Shown: positions 7,810 through 14,395 of the stretch, one piece after another
Layout: each line of letters starts with the position of its first letter
How positions within the stretch are numbered: the stretch's first letter is position 1
NCBI GenBank assembly: GCA_947302185.1
Contig: CAMYVI010000031.1
Location: forward strand, 1 to 14,809
DNA from: an uncultured Lachnospiraceae bacterium
GTDB taxonomy: Bacteria > Bacillota_A > Clostridia > Lachnospirales > Lachnospiraceae
DNA length: 14,809 nt
Direction: 5' to 3'
Position numbers and translations under genes: made by a program
The notes under the pieces: model-generated
Database searches by the model: none
What the model saw: only the letters and a program-made list of their open reading frames with translations
Told to the model about the DNA's origin: nothing

Positions 7810-8157
7810 TTGAACGCATGCGGGGCAGGAGCGGGTATCACTTATATGTCCGGCGGTACTTATGAACAAATCGGCGGTACTATTACAAACACTCTCGGAA
7901 ACGTCGGAGGAATAGTATGCGACGGGGCAAAACCCAGCTGTGCCGCGAAAATCGCTTCTTCCGTTCATGCAGCTCTCCTCGCCCACTATATGAGCATCAG
8001 TCAGAAGGAATTCATGGGAGGCGAAGGGTTTGTAGAGAACGATGTCGAGATGACGATTAAAAATATGGGATATATCGGCAAGGTCGGTATGAAGGAGACA
8101 GACAGGGAGATTCTTAACGTCATGATTGATAAGGTAGATGTGAACTCCTGCCTGTAA
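7810..8157 (+). pseudogene. 5'-truncated UPF0597 (serine/cysteine degradation family) remnant
   Basis: The frame encodes only the last 115 residues of a UPF0597 / serine-dehydratase-alpha-like protein, a family usually about 430 residues long (CdsB-type L-cysteine desulfidase and relatives). NACGAGAGITYMSGGTYEQI, then NTLGNVGGIVCDGAKPSC and AAKIASSVHAALLA, are the glycine-rich C-terminal core with cysteines of the kind expected near the iron-sulfur cluster. The tail (GEGFVENDVEMTIKNMGYIGKVGM) also fits. The nominal TTG start is the family's internal residue before NACGAG. A stop at 7774-7776 in this frame shows that the N-terminal three quarters is gone. Most likely non-functional. It lies directly before an amino-acid symporter in the same direction, a sensible old operon pair. 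Confidence 0.8.
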
Positions 8158-8228
8158 ATCAGGAACATATCAGATAGGCTGTTTTGTACTAATAAGAAGA
8201 ATAAAAACATCAAAAACGGGAGGTAATT

Positions 8229-9455
8229 ATGGAAAAAAAAGGATTTTTAAACAGTTTGCCGTTCAGACTGCTGGTAGCATTGGCCGCCGGCATAATAATC
8301 GGTCTCATTCTCAGTGCAACGGACGGATCGGCGCTCACATCGGCACTTCTGAACATTATCGTCACTGTAAAATTCATCACCAGTCAGTTCATCGGTTTCT
8401 GTGTGCCGCTGATTATAATCGGTTTTATCGCTCCGTCCATTACAAGGTTAGGTAATAACGCTTCTACAATGCTGATCGTGTCGCTTATCATTGCCTATTT
8501 ATCTTCGATCGGTGCCGCTTTTTTTGCGACTGCATCGGGCTTCATGATTCTGCCGTTTTTGCAGATCAGTCCTGAAGTAGACGGATTGAAGGATCTGCCG
8601 CCTGTTGTGTTCGAACTTACAATTCCTCAGATCATGCCGGTCATGTCCGCTCTTTTCTTTTCTGTGATGGTTGGCCTCTCAGCCGCATGGAATAAAAGCA
8701 GAATGATAACAGGCATCTTGGAAGAATTTCAGCAGATCGTTCTCAGCATAGTCAATAAGTTCGTCATTCCGGTCCTGCCGTTTTTAATCGGAACTACCTT
8801 CTGTACTCTGGCTTATGAGGGATCCATCACAAAGCAGCTTCCGATTTTCCTGCTCATCATCGTAATCGTTATGGTCGGTCATTATATCTGGCTTGCACTG
8901 CTGTACGGTATCGCCGGAGCTTATTCGGGTAAAAACCCTATGAACATTCTCAGAAACTACTGGCCCGCTTATATGACTGCAGTAGGAACCATGTCGAGTG
9001 CGGCGACACTTTCAGTCGCTTTGGAATGTGCCGGAAAATCTGTTCCGACTCTGCGCAAAGATCTTGTAAATTTCGGAATTCCGCTTTTTGCGAATATTCA
9101 CCTCTGCGGCTCTGTTATGACCGAAACATTCTTTGTTATGGCCGTGTCAAAAATGCTTTACGGAGAATATCCGCCTGCCGGTAAAATGGTCCTGTTCTGC
9201 CTGCTTCTCGGTGTATTTGCAATCGGTGCACCCGGCGTTCCCGGAGGAACTGTCATGGCTTCTCTTGGTCTTATTACCGGTGTTCTGGGATTTGATGAGA
9301 CCGGAACGGCTCTCATTCTCACAATTTTTGCATTGCAGGATTCATTCGGTACAGCTTGCAACGTAACGGGTGACGGTGCGCTGACGCTTTTCCTTACCGG
9401 TTTTGCGGAAAAGCATAATATAAAAGAGGCCGATCTCGGTGATGTGCTGGGATGA
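8229..9455 (+). CDS. Dicarboxylate/amino acid:cation symporter (DAACS) family protein, divergent
   Basis: This 408-residue membrane protein, with an elevator-type fold expected from its family, is slightly shorter than GltP-type proteins. A strong ribosome binding site (GGGAGG, 8219-8224) precedes the ATG. The hairpin-2 motif GAPGVPGGT is at 333-341 and the TM8 motif DSFGTACNVTGDG at 371-383, both diagnostic. By motif alignment with GltPh, D371, T375, N378 and D382 correspond to D394, T398, N401 and D405. The position of R397, which holds the acidic side chain of aspartate, is G374. The TM7 NMDGT sodium/substrate motif is replaced by HLCGSV. A neutral amino acid or other uncharged substrate is therefore more likely than glutamate or aspartate. 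The UPF0597 remnant just upstream hints at serine or cysteine. Family call sure, substrate inferred. Confidence 0.85.
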   Translation: MEKKGFLNSLPFRLLVALAAGIIIGLILSATDGSALTSALLNIIVTVKFITSQFIGFCVPLIIIGFIAPSITRLGNNASTMLIVSLIIAYLSSIGAAFFATASGFMILPFLQISPEVDGLKDLPPVVFELTIPQIMPVMSALFFSVMVGLSAAWNKSRMITGILEEFQQIVLSIVNKFVIPVLPFLIGTTFCTLAYEGSITKQLPIFLLIIVIVMVGHYIWLALLYGIAGAYSGKNPMNILRNYWPAYMTAVGTMSSAATLSVALECAGKSVPTLRKDLVNFGIPLFANIHLCGSVMTETFFVMAVSKMLYGEYPPAGKMVLFCLLLGVFAIGAPGVPGGTVMASLGLITGVLGFDETGTALILTIFALQDSFGTACNVTGDGALTLFLTGFAEKHNIKEADLGDVLG

Positions 9456-9461
9456 AAAATG

Positions 9462-9470
9462 TGATATAAT
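9462..9470 (+). promoter_or_regulatory. Extended -10 promoter element
   Basis: TGATATAAT is a perfect TGnTATAAT extended -10, 7 bases past the symporter stop codon. No clear TTGACA lies 17 bases upstream, which extended -10 promoters can do without. It would start transcription near 9477 and drive the hairpin leader and the lipoprotein gene. Confidence 0.55.
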
Positions 9471-9485
9471 ATTACGATGATACAT

Positions 9486-9577
9486 GTCGGACCGTTTGTG
9501 TCCGGCCGTGATTCGGCTCGGAACTGTTTCAGCTGACGCTGAAACGGATCCGCACCGGGTCCAGCGAGATAGGCTCG
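9486..9577 (+). promoter_or_regulatory. Leader region with four successive hairpins
   Basis: Between the promoter and the ribosome binding site of the lipoprotein gene, four stems follow each other. They are GTCGGAC/GTCCGGC (9486-9492 with 9500-9506, one G-U), GTTTCAGC/GCTGAAAC (9526-9533 with 9538-9545, loop TGAC), GGATCC/GGGTCC (9546-9551 with 9557-9562, one G-U) and CGAG/CTCG (9565-9568 with 9574-9577). None has a T tract, so simple termination is unlikely. It matches no riboswitch or leader family that I recognise. Confidence 0.4.
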
Positions 9578-9598
9578 AATGATGAACGGAGGTATAAA

Positions 9599-10085
9599 AT
9601 GAGAAAAAGAGTTCTTGGTCTGGTCCTGGCCTGTGCTATGGCAGCATGACTGCCGGATGCGGTGCCAAAGGAAATAAACCTGCAGACGGCAAAGCAACTG
9701 ACAGTAAGGCAGCTGAAAGCACAGCCTCTGATGCCGGTGTAAAAATGAATCTGCTGAAAGCGCTTCTGCTGAAGAGATAACAACAGAGAGTGCTGCAGAT
9801 TCGGAAGAACAGAAAGAAAACGCTGAAAAAGAAGCATATAAACTTGAGTACTGGGCCGAAGGATCGCCGGTCGTCAAATCCATCGAATCCTATGTTGCTG
9901 ATGTTACAGATGAAAATTCAGAGCACTTTATCCCACTGGAGGACAGAATAGCAGTATTTGATCTTGACGGAACTATCATCGGTGGGCTTTATCCGTCTTA
10001 TTTTGAATATATGATGTTCATCCACAGAGCTCTTTATGATGATACTTATGAAGCCCCGGAGGACATATACTACGTCAGATATTAA
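9599..10085 (+). pseudogene. Broken HAD-family phosphatase lipoprotein gene (two -1 deletions, 3' truncation)
   Basis: GGAGG at 9588-9592 precedes ATG 9599, which starts a signal peptide MRKRVLGLVLACAMAA ending at TGA 9647. One base restored near 9646 continues into a lipobox (x)TAGC at a cysteine, ideally LTAGC. A second missing base in the A run 9741-9745 then moves the frame so that a Ser/Ala/Glu-rich linker leads into YWAEGSPVVKSIESYVADVT and the HAD motif I FDLDGT, whose first Asp codon is at 9960-9962. After PSYFEYMMFIHRALYDDTYEAPEDI the homology ends and TAA follows at 10083. Full-length relatives continue for roughly 200 more residues with motifs II-IV; these are absent. Repaired, the piece would be 162 residues: an exported, membrane-anchored acid-phosphatase-like protein lacking most of its catalytic core. 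Confidence 0.75.
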
Positions 10086-10181
10086 TGCAAGGCAAAGTAC
10101 AATGCGATTCTGTGAAATGCCGATGTGTTTCGGTCTTCACGGAATCGCCTATTATTCTTCATCGCTCGGAGGTATGGAAAG

Positions 10182-10988
10182 ATGGGACCAACAGTTTCGA
10201 CCGCATCGATTATTTGCATGACTGTCTCATGCATTATTGGATTTGCAATACCTTTCGGACTATTCTTTCTCATTAATCGGAAAACGAAAGCCGACACGGC
10301 TCCTTTTTTTATCGGGTGCCTGACTTTCCTCGTTTTTGCGATGATACTGGAGTCCGGTTTTCATAATTTTATGCTCGGCACATCTGTTGGCAGGAAAATA
10401 AGCACAATCCCGCTGTATTATGCGGTTTACGGCGGAATCTGTGCCGGTCTTTTCGAAGAATTCGGACGGCTGATAGCATTTAAGACAGTGATGAAACGCT
10501 ACACCCGAAAAGATGATAATGCACTTATGTACGGTGCCGGTCATGGCGGGCTGGAAGCTATGATGATTTTAGGTCTTTCCATGCTCAACAACATTTCTTA
10601 TTCTTTAAACATTAATGACGGTAAGCTTGAGAAGATAAAGGAAGGAATGCAGCCGGAAGTTCTCGCTTCGCTTCAAAACATCGTGAATCAACTGGTAAGT
10701 ACACCTTCGTGGCAGTTTCTTTTAGGAGGAGTTGAGCGAATAACCGCTTGCCTGCTTCAAATTGCATTATCCCTTCTCGTCTGGGTCGCGGTCACGAAAA
10801 AGGATAAGTTCTATTTCTTCCCTCTCGCTATACTTATACATTTCCTTGTCGATACAATAAGCGTGATATTAGCTATGAACGGAATAAACATTATACTTGT
10901 GGAAGTTATGATCATAGTTATGACCGCAGCCAGCGCTTTCTTCGCATGGAACGTCTGGAAAAGTAATAAAGAAGAGGCCGGGACCTGA
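10182..10988 (+). CDS. YhfC-type intramembrane metalloprotease family protein
   Basis: The frame is open from 10125, but CGGAGG at 10167-10172 and the onset of helix 1 favour ATG 10182, giving 268 residues. About seven helices are visible. Motifs agree with the YhfC family, a branch of the CAAX-protease-like membrane proteins: E92-E93-x-x-R96 (FEEFGRLIAF), GHGGLEA with H121 and E125, VERITACLLQIALS, and H220-x-x-x-D224 (IHFLVDT). These acidic and histidine residues face each other inside the membrane in related proteases, so the active site looks intact. Substrates of YhfC proteins are not established. It follows the broken lipoprotein gene by 96 bases in the same direction. No terminator lies between, so it may be read from the promoter at 9462. 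Confidence 0.8.
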   Translation: MGPTVSTASIICMTVSCIIGFAIPFGLFFLINRKTKADTAPFFIGCLTFLVFAMILESGFHNFMLGTSVGRKISTIPLYYAVYGGICAGLFEEFGRLIAFKTVMKRYTRKDDNALMYGAGHGGLEAMMILGLSMLNNISYSLNINDGKLEKIKEGMQPEVLASLQNIVNQLVSTPSWQFLLGGVERITACLLQIALSLLVWVAVTKKDKFYFFPLAILIHFLVDTISVILAMNGINIILVEVMIIVMTAASAFFAWNVWKSNKEEAGT

Positions 10989-11119
10989 AATGACAGGTTC
11001 AACAATTCATCTTGCACAACATAGGGCAATGGGTTAAAATTAAGAAACTGAACCGCCCGACCGAATTGAGGATTCTTCGTGCCATATGAGGTACTTCAAG
11101 AGCGCCGGGACGTTCTCGA

Positions 11120-11150
11120 TTAACATAAACGATTCAGACAGTTATATAAA
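11120..11150 (+). promoter_or_regulatory. Probable sigma-A-type promoter of the glycan gene set
   Basis: TTAACA (11120-11125, 5 of 6 to TTGACA) lies 17 bases before TATATA (11143-11148), or 19 bases before TATAAA (11145-11150). The ribosome binding site GAGGTGA (11157-11163) of the LicD gene follows. The 183-base gap after the YhfC gene otherwise holds nothing recognisable. Confidence 0.55.
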
Positions 11151-11171
11151 ATATGTGAGGTGACTTAACTC

Positions 11172-11998
11172 ATGGGAAACGAAGTCAGACCTGCCGAAGG
11201 AGATCTGAGAGAACTTCAGCTTCTGGAATTCGATATCTTAAAAAAGATCAAGGAAATCTGTGATGCCAATGATATTACTTATTTTTTGAGCGGCGGAACA
11301 CTTCTCGGCGCTGTCAGACACGGAGGCTTTATACCCTGGGACGACGATGTCGATGTGGCTATGCCACGGCCTGATTATGAGCATTTTCTCAGAATCGCAG
11401 AGCAGGAGTTCGAATATCCTTATGAAATCCTGACCAGCGACAGGGACGAGAACTACATATTCCCGTTCGCGAAAATCATTGACAAGAGGGCAAAAGTAAG
11501 GACTACTTCCAGAAAGAATGAGCAGATCTGGAATGTATGGGTCGATGTCTTTCCGCTTGATTCCATGCCGAAAAACAAGCTGCATTTTACGATCAGGAAG
11601 TATCATATCCTCTACAGGCGCATGATGTTCCTCTTTTCGTGCTTTGACGATATGGTCTCGGTCAATAAAAAGAATCGCCCGTTTATCGAAAAAGCCATGA
11701 TCCGGCTCGGCAGTACGATCCATCCGGATCGCTTCCTGAGCACGCCCGTACAGATCAGAAAATTTAACCAATGTCTCCGCAGATACAGATTCAGCAGAGG
11801 TTATTACATCATCAATCTGATGGGAATTTACAAGTTCCGGAGCCTGATGGAAAGGCCTGTATACCTTTCGAAGGTGTGAATTTCCGTGTTCCCGAGCAGT
11901 ACAAACTATATCTTGAGAAGATATACGGCGATTACATGGCCCTTCCGCCCGAAGATCAGCGGAACCATCATGAAATTGAACTGATCACCGAAGACTGA
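11172..11998 (+). pseudogene. LicD-family phosphotransferase, split by a -1 frameshift
   Basis: The first frame (11172-11879) holds the LicD nucleotidyltransferase core: LLEFDILKKIKEICDANDI, then SGGTLLGAVRHGGFIPWDDD (40-59) and VDVAMPR. The catalytic-type aspartates are D57, D58, D59 and D61. VWVDVFPLDSMP follows. After YKFRSLME the frame runs into a wrong tail and stops at 11877. The true C-terminus, IPFEGVNFRVPEQYKLYLEK then IYGDYMALPPEDQRNHH, a hallmark of the family, continues one frame over to TGA 11996. Restoring one A in the run after ATG-GA (about 11850) gives ...LMEKACIPFEG... and a normal protein of 275 residues. LicD/fukutin-type proteins transfer phosphocholine or phosphoalditols from CDP-donors to glycans. 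The LPPE-Y-region is needed in relatives, so the truncated product is probably inactive unless the shift is a sequencing error or reversible. Confidence 0.85.
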
Positions 11999-12013
11999 CA
12001 GGAGATTGCAGGT

Positions 12014-13108
12014 ATGAATTTCAGAAAAACTGTTCTCGGATACTTAAAGGAGCACGAGAAAGCCAATTATGTCGTGAACTGTGTCAGATATTTTAGGAAT
12101 GAAAAGTTCAGACAGTCCGTTCTTGAAATAAATCATGATCCTACTACAATAAAATATGAAAATTTCGGAAATAAGAACAAAGATGAGCTGATATATATCA
12201 TTTATCCGGAAAACTTTGCGCTGGGCTTTTTCGCGCTTTTTACTGTCGTTCTTGACGGTCTGTATTTTGCTGACCGCTTTCATATGAAGCCTGTAGTTGA
12301 ATACAGCGACGAGTGTCTTTATTATGAGGGGCATGCGATCAACGGAGGCGAAAATGCATTTGAATACTTTTTTGAGCCTGTATCCGATATCTCGGTAAAG
12401 GATGCGAGAGAGAGCCGAAACGTGGCAATGTATAAGCAATGTCACAGAAATCTTGACGGAGAAATAACTGTTCTCGGAAATTATCTGGAAAATGGCGGAC
12501 GTATGACGGAATATCTGCAGGACCGGGCCGATATCTATAAAAAATACATCCGTCTGAAGCCGGCAGTCCAGGAGTATATCGATACGAACCTCGATAGCGT
12601 GCTCGGCGGCAAGAAGTGCATCGGTGTTCATGTACGCGGTACGGACTTTAAGAAAGAATATCGCGATCACGCCAAGGTCGTAACTCTCGGACAATATATG
12701 AAGGCCGTCTCGGATGCTGTCAAAGAGCATGGATTCGAGCGTATTTTCCTGGCGACCGATGAACAGGCTACAGTCGATAAGTTCCGCAGCCGGTTCGGCG
12801 AGAAGGTCGTATGTTATAACGATATTTTCCGGTCAACTGACGGCGAGCCCGTTCATTTTTCCGAAGATGCACGTGAAGACCATAAATACAAGATGGGACT
12901 CGAAGTCATGCGGGACATGTATACTCTCGCAAAATGCGACGGTCTTATCTGCGGTTATTCCAACGTCAGCATCACATCGCGTATTGTCCGGCTCAGCACG
13001 GGCGTACCGTACGAATATGAGAATGTAATAAGCAACGGCTTTAACGAATCCGGTACAACGACTTACAAGGACCGTAAGAAGAGAGGAAGGCATGCCGGCC
13101 GGAAGTAA
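12014..13108 (+). CDS. Glycosyltransferase resembling alpha-1,6-fucosyltransferase (GT23/NodZ/FUT8-like)
   Basis: This 364-residue cytosolic protein starts 15 bases after the LicD stop, with GGAG 9 bases before ATG. The central GVHVRGTDFK (204-213) is the H-x-R-G-T-D type motif used by NodZ/FUT8/O-fucosyltransferase-like GT-B enzymes to bind the nucleotide-sugar phosphates. IFLATDEQATVDKF (around D249) and GLICGYSNVSITSRI (around S316-S319) are the next two conserved blocks of that superfamily. The N-terminal FALGFFALFTVVLDGLYFADR is the first Rossmann-like element. It probably adds a deoxyhexose such as fucose (from a GDP-sugar) or a related sugar to a cell-surface glycan. The donor is inferred from the family only; no GDP-fucose genes are in the window. 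Neighbours LicD and TagD-like support surface glycan assembly. Confidence 0.7.
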   Translation: MNFRKTVLGYLKEHEKANYVVNCVRYFRNEKFRQSVLEINHDPTTIKYENFGNKNKDELIYIIYPENFALGFFALFTVVLDGLYFADRFHMKPVVEYSDECLYYEGHAINGGENAFEYFFEPVSDISVKDARESRNVAMYKQCHRNLDGEITVLGNYLENGGRMTEYLQDRADIYKKYIRLKPAVQEYIDTNLDSVLGGKKCIGVHVRGTDFKKEYRDHAKVVTLGQYMKAVSDAVKEHGFERIFLATDEQATVDKFRSRFGEKVVCYNDIFRSTDGEPVHFSEDAREDHKYKMGLEVMRDMYTLAKCDGLICGYSNVSITSRIVRLSTGVPYEYENVISNGFNESGTTTYKDRKKRGRHAGRK

Positions 13109-13164
13109 ACTCTTTTCGTTACAAAAGCCTGAACTATACTTTTCCTGAGGCAAAACGGAGATAT

Positions 13165-13593
13165 ATGAAAAAATACAAAATCGGTTATACGCAGGGCGTG
13201 TATGATATGTTTCATATCGGGCATCTGAATCTTCTCAACAATGCAAAAAACTATTGTGATTATCTCATTGTAGGCGTGAAGTCCGACAATCTTGTCGAAC
13301 AGTACAAACACAAGGTTCCTGTTATCAATCAGGAAGAGAGAAGGATCATTGTAGAAAATATAAAAGCCGTCGATGCATGTGAAATCGTAGATACGCTGGA
13401 CAAAGTCGAAAATTACAGGCGTCTCCATTTTGATGCAATTTTTATCGGCGACGACTGGAAAGGCAACGCCAGGTGGGCTAAGACGGAAGAAGATTTGAAG
13501 CCATTCGGAGTGGATGTGGTATACCTGCCCCACACAGAGGGCGTCTGCTCAACGGATCTTCGTAAGGTAGAAGACCAGCATGTCGGAGAATGA
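13165..13593 (+). CDS. Cytidylyltransferase, TagD/CCT-like (glycerol-3-phosphate or phosphocholine type)
   Basis: This 142-residue protein covers the whole family fold (TagD is about 130). It opens with GYTQGVYDMFHIGHLNLL, holding the nucleotide-binding HIGH (17-20). It continues with CDYLIVGVKSDNLV, INQEERRIIVENIKAVD and FIGDDWKG, and ends with GVCSTDLRK, equivalent to the 'GISTT' CTP-binding end of TagD. It should condense CTP with a phosphorylated small molecule to a CDP-ester plus pyrophosphate. Substrate choice between glycerol-3-phosphate, ribitol/other alditol phosphate and phosphocholine is not readable here. The nearby LicD gene is the natural consumer of such a CDP-donor. CGGAG at 13156-13160 sets the ATG. 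Confidence 0.85.
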   Translation: MKKYKIGYTQGVYDMFHIGHLNLLNNAKNYCDYLIVGVKSDNLVEQYKHKVPVINQEERRIIVENIKAVDACEIVDTLDKVENYRRLHFDAIFIGDDWKGNARWAKTEEDLKPFGVDVVYLPHTEGVCSTDLRKVEDQHVGE

Positions 13594-13599
13594 TATCCG

Positions 13600-13633
13600 G
13601 CTTTACTGTATTTTCTGCTTTACTTTGTTTTCT
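13600..13633. repeat. 17-bp tandem duplication in the gap before the acetyltransferase
   Basis: Two adjacent 17-base units, GCTTTACTGTATTTTCT and GCTTTACTTTGTTTTCT, agree at 15 of 17 bases. They fill the space between the cytidylyltransferase stop and the next ribosome binding site. T-rich, possibly a slippage product; a weak terminator role is possible but there is no stem. Confidence 0.6.
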
Positions 13634-13676
13634 GAAAAGATCAGCTTAAAAGATTTATCAGACGGATAGAGAATTT

Positions 13677-14348
13677 ATGAATAAGTATTTGAACGCAATA
13701 AAAAGCAGAGTATTTAAGAAGAACTCAGATAAAGTTTCGGCTGCTTTCGGAGCACACACAGACGGAAGTTCCTTTGAAGGCAGAAATTCCGTAGGAAAGC
13801 ATTCCTCTGTATTGGATTCAGATCTGGGTTACGCATCCTACGTTGCCAGCGGAAGCTTTCTGCGCAGGACTATTGTGGGAAAGTACTGCTGCATCGGTAA
13901 GAATGTCCGCGTGATTGATGTGACACATCCGAGCAGGGATTATGTTTCGGTACATCCGCTGTTTTTTGCAAAAAAAACAGTTGTAGGAGAGTCCTACGTC
14001 CGAAAGCAGAAATTCGATGAATATCTCACACTTCCCGACAATCCGTCACGATCCGTAAGAATCGGAAATGATGTCTGGATCGGAGACGGCGCCATGATAC
14101 TCGGCGGGCATTCAATCGGAGACGGGGCTGTTATCGCAGCCGGGGCTGTCGTCACGAAAGATATAGAGCCGTATACAATTGCAGCCGGGGTTCCGGCAAG
14201 ACCGGTCAGAAAACGCTTTTCTGAAGAAGATATAGCTTTTTTGCAGGAAGTGAAATGGTGGGATAGAGGCGAACCGTGGATTCGTGAGAATGCTGAGTTA
14301 TTCGATGATATCCGAAAATTCAGAAACCAAATAGAATACAATAAATGA
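13677..14348 (+). CDS. CatB-related (xenobiotic acetyltransferase-type) hexapeptide O-acetyltransferase
   Basis: This 223-residue protein has a left-handed parallel beta-helix. Imperfect hexapeptide turns run through [32 protein letters not shown] and [20 protein letters not shown], then [20 protein letters not shown] with the closing [12 protein letters not shown]. The catalytic-type histidine lies in DVTHPS (H84), followed by the loop VSVHPLFF typical of the CatB/VatD branch. Such enzymes use acetyl-CoA to O-acetylate sugars or small hydroxyl compounds. Within this gene set, acetylation of a surface glycan or its precursor is the most likely role; antibiotic acetylation is less likely. The ribosome binding site is weak (GGATAGAG). 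It may be the last gene of the glycan operon. Confidence 0.85.
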   Translation: MNKYLNAIKSRVFKKNSDKVSAAFGAHTDGSSFEGRNSVGKHSSVLDSDLGYASYVASGSFLRRTIVGKYCCIGKNVRVIDVTHPSRDYVSVHPLFFAKKTVVGESYVRKQKFDEYLTLPDNPSRSVRIGNDVWIGDGAMILGGHSIGDGAVIAAGAVVTKDIEPYTIAAGVPARPVRKRFSEEDIAFLQEVKWWDRGEPWIRENAELFDDIRKFRNQIEYNK

Positions 14349-14370
14349 AGGCCGATCAGTCGGCCTTCAT
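14345..14370 (+). terminator. Hairpin at the end of the glycan gene set
   Basis: ATGAAGGCCGA (14345-14355) and TCGGCCTTCAT (14360-14370) form a perfect 11-bp stem with loop TCAG. The acetyltransferase stop codon (14346-14348) lies inside the stem. The T tract is poor, so termination may be incomplete; the CDF gene starts 26 bases on. Confidence 0.65.
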
Positions 14371-14395
14371 TACAGCTTGAAGGAGCTATTACCTG

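Noticed and set aside
9158..9883. 241-codon minus-strand frame over the symporter end and lipoprotein gene
   Set aside because: The product is serine/arginine-rich shadow sequence with no domain character, and it runs across the promoter and hairpin leader of the plus strand.
10036..10221. Short frame bridging the HAD remnant and the YhfC start
   Set aside because: It could have been the frameshifted continuation of the HAD protein, but the translated residues show none of the later HAD motifs and the frame passes through the YhfC ribosome binding site.
12044..12730. 228-codon minus-strand frame
   Set aside because: It is antisense to the glycosyltransferase core, including the H-x-R-G-T-D motif; no ribosome binding site and no recognisable protein features.
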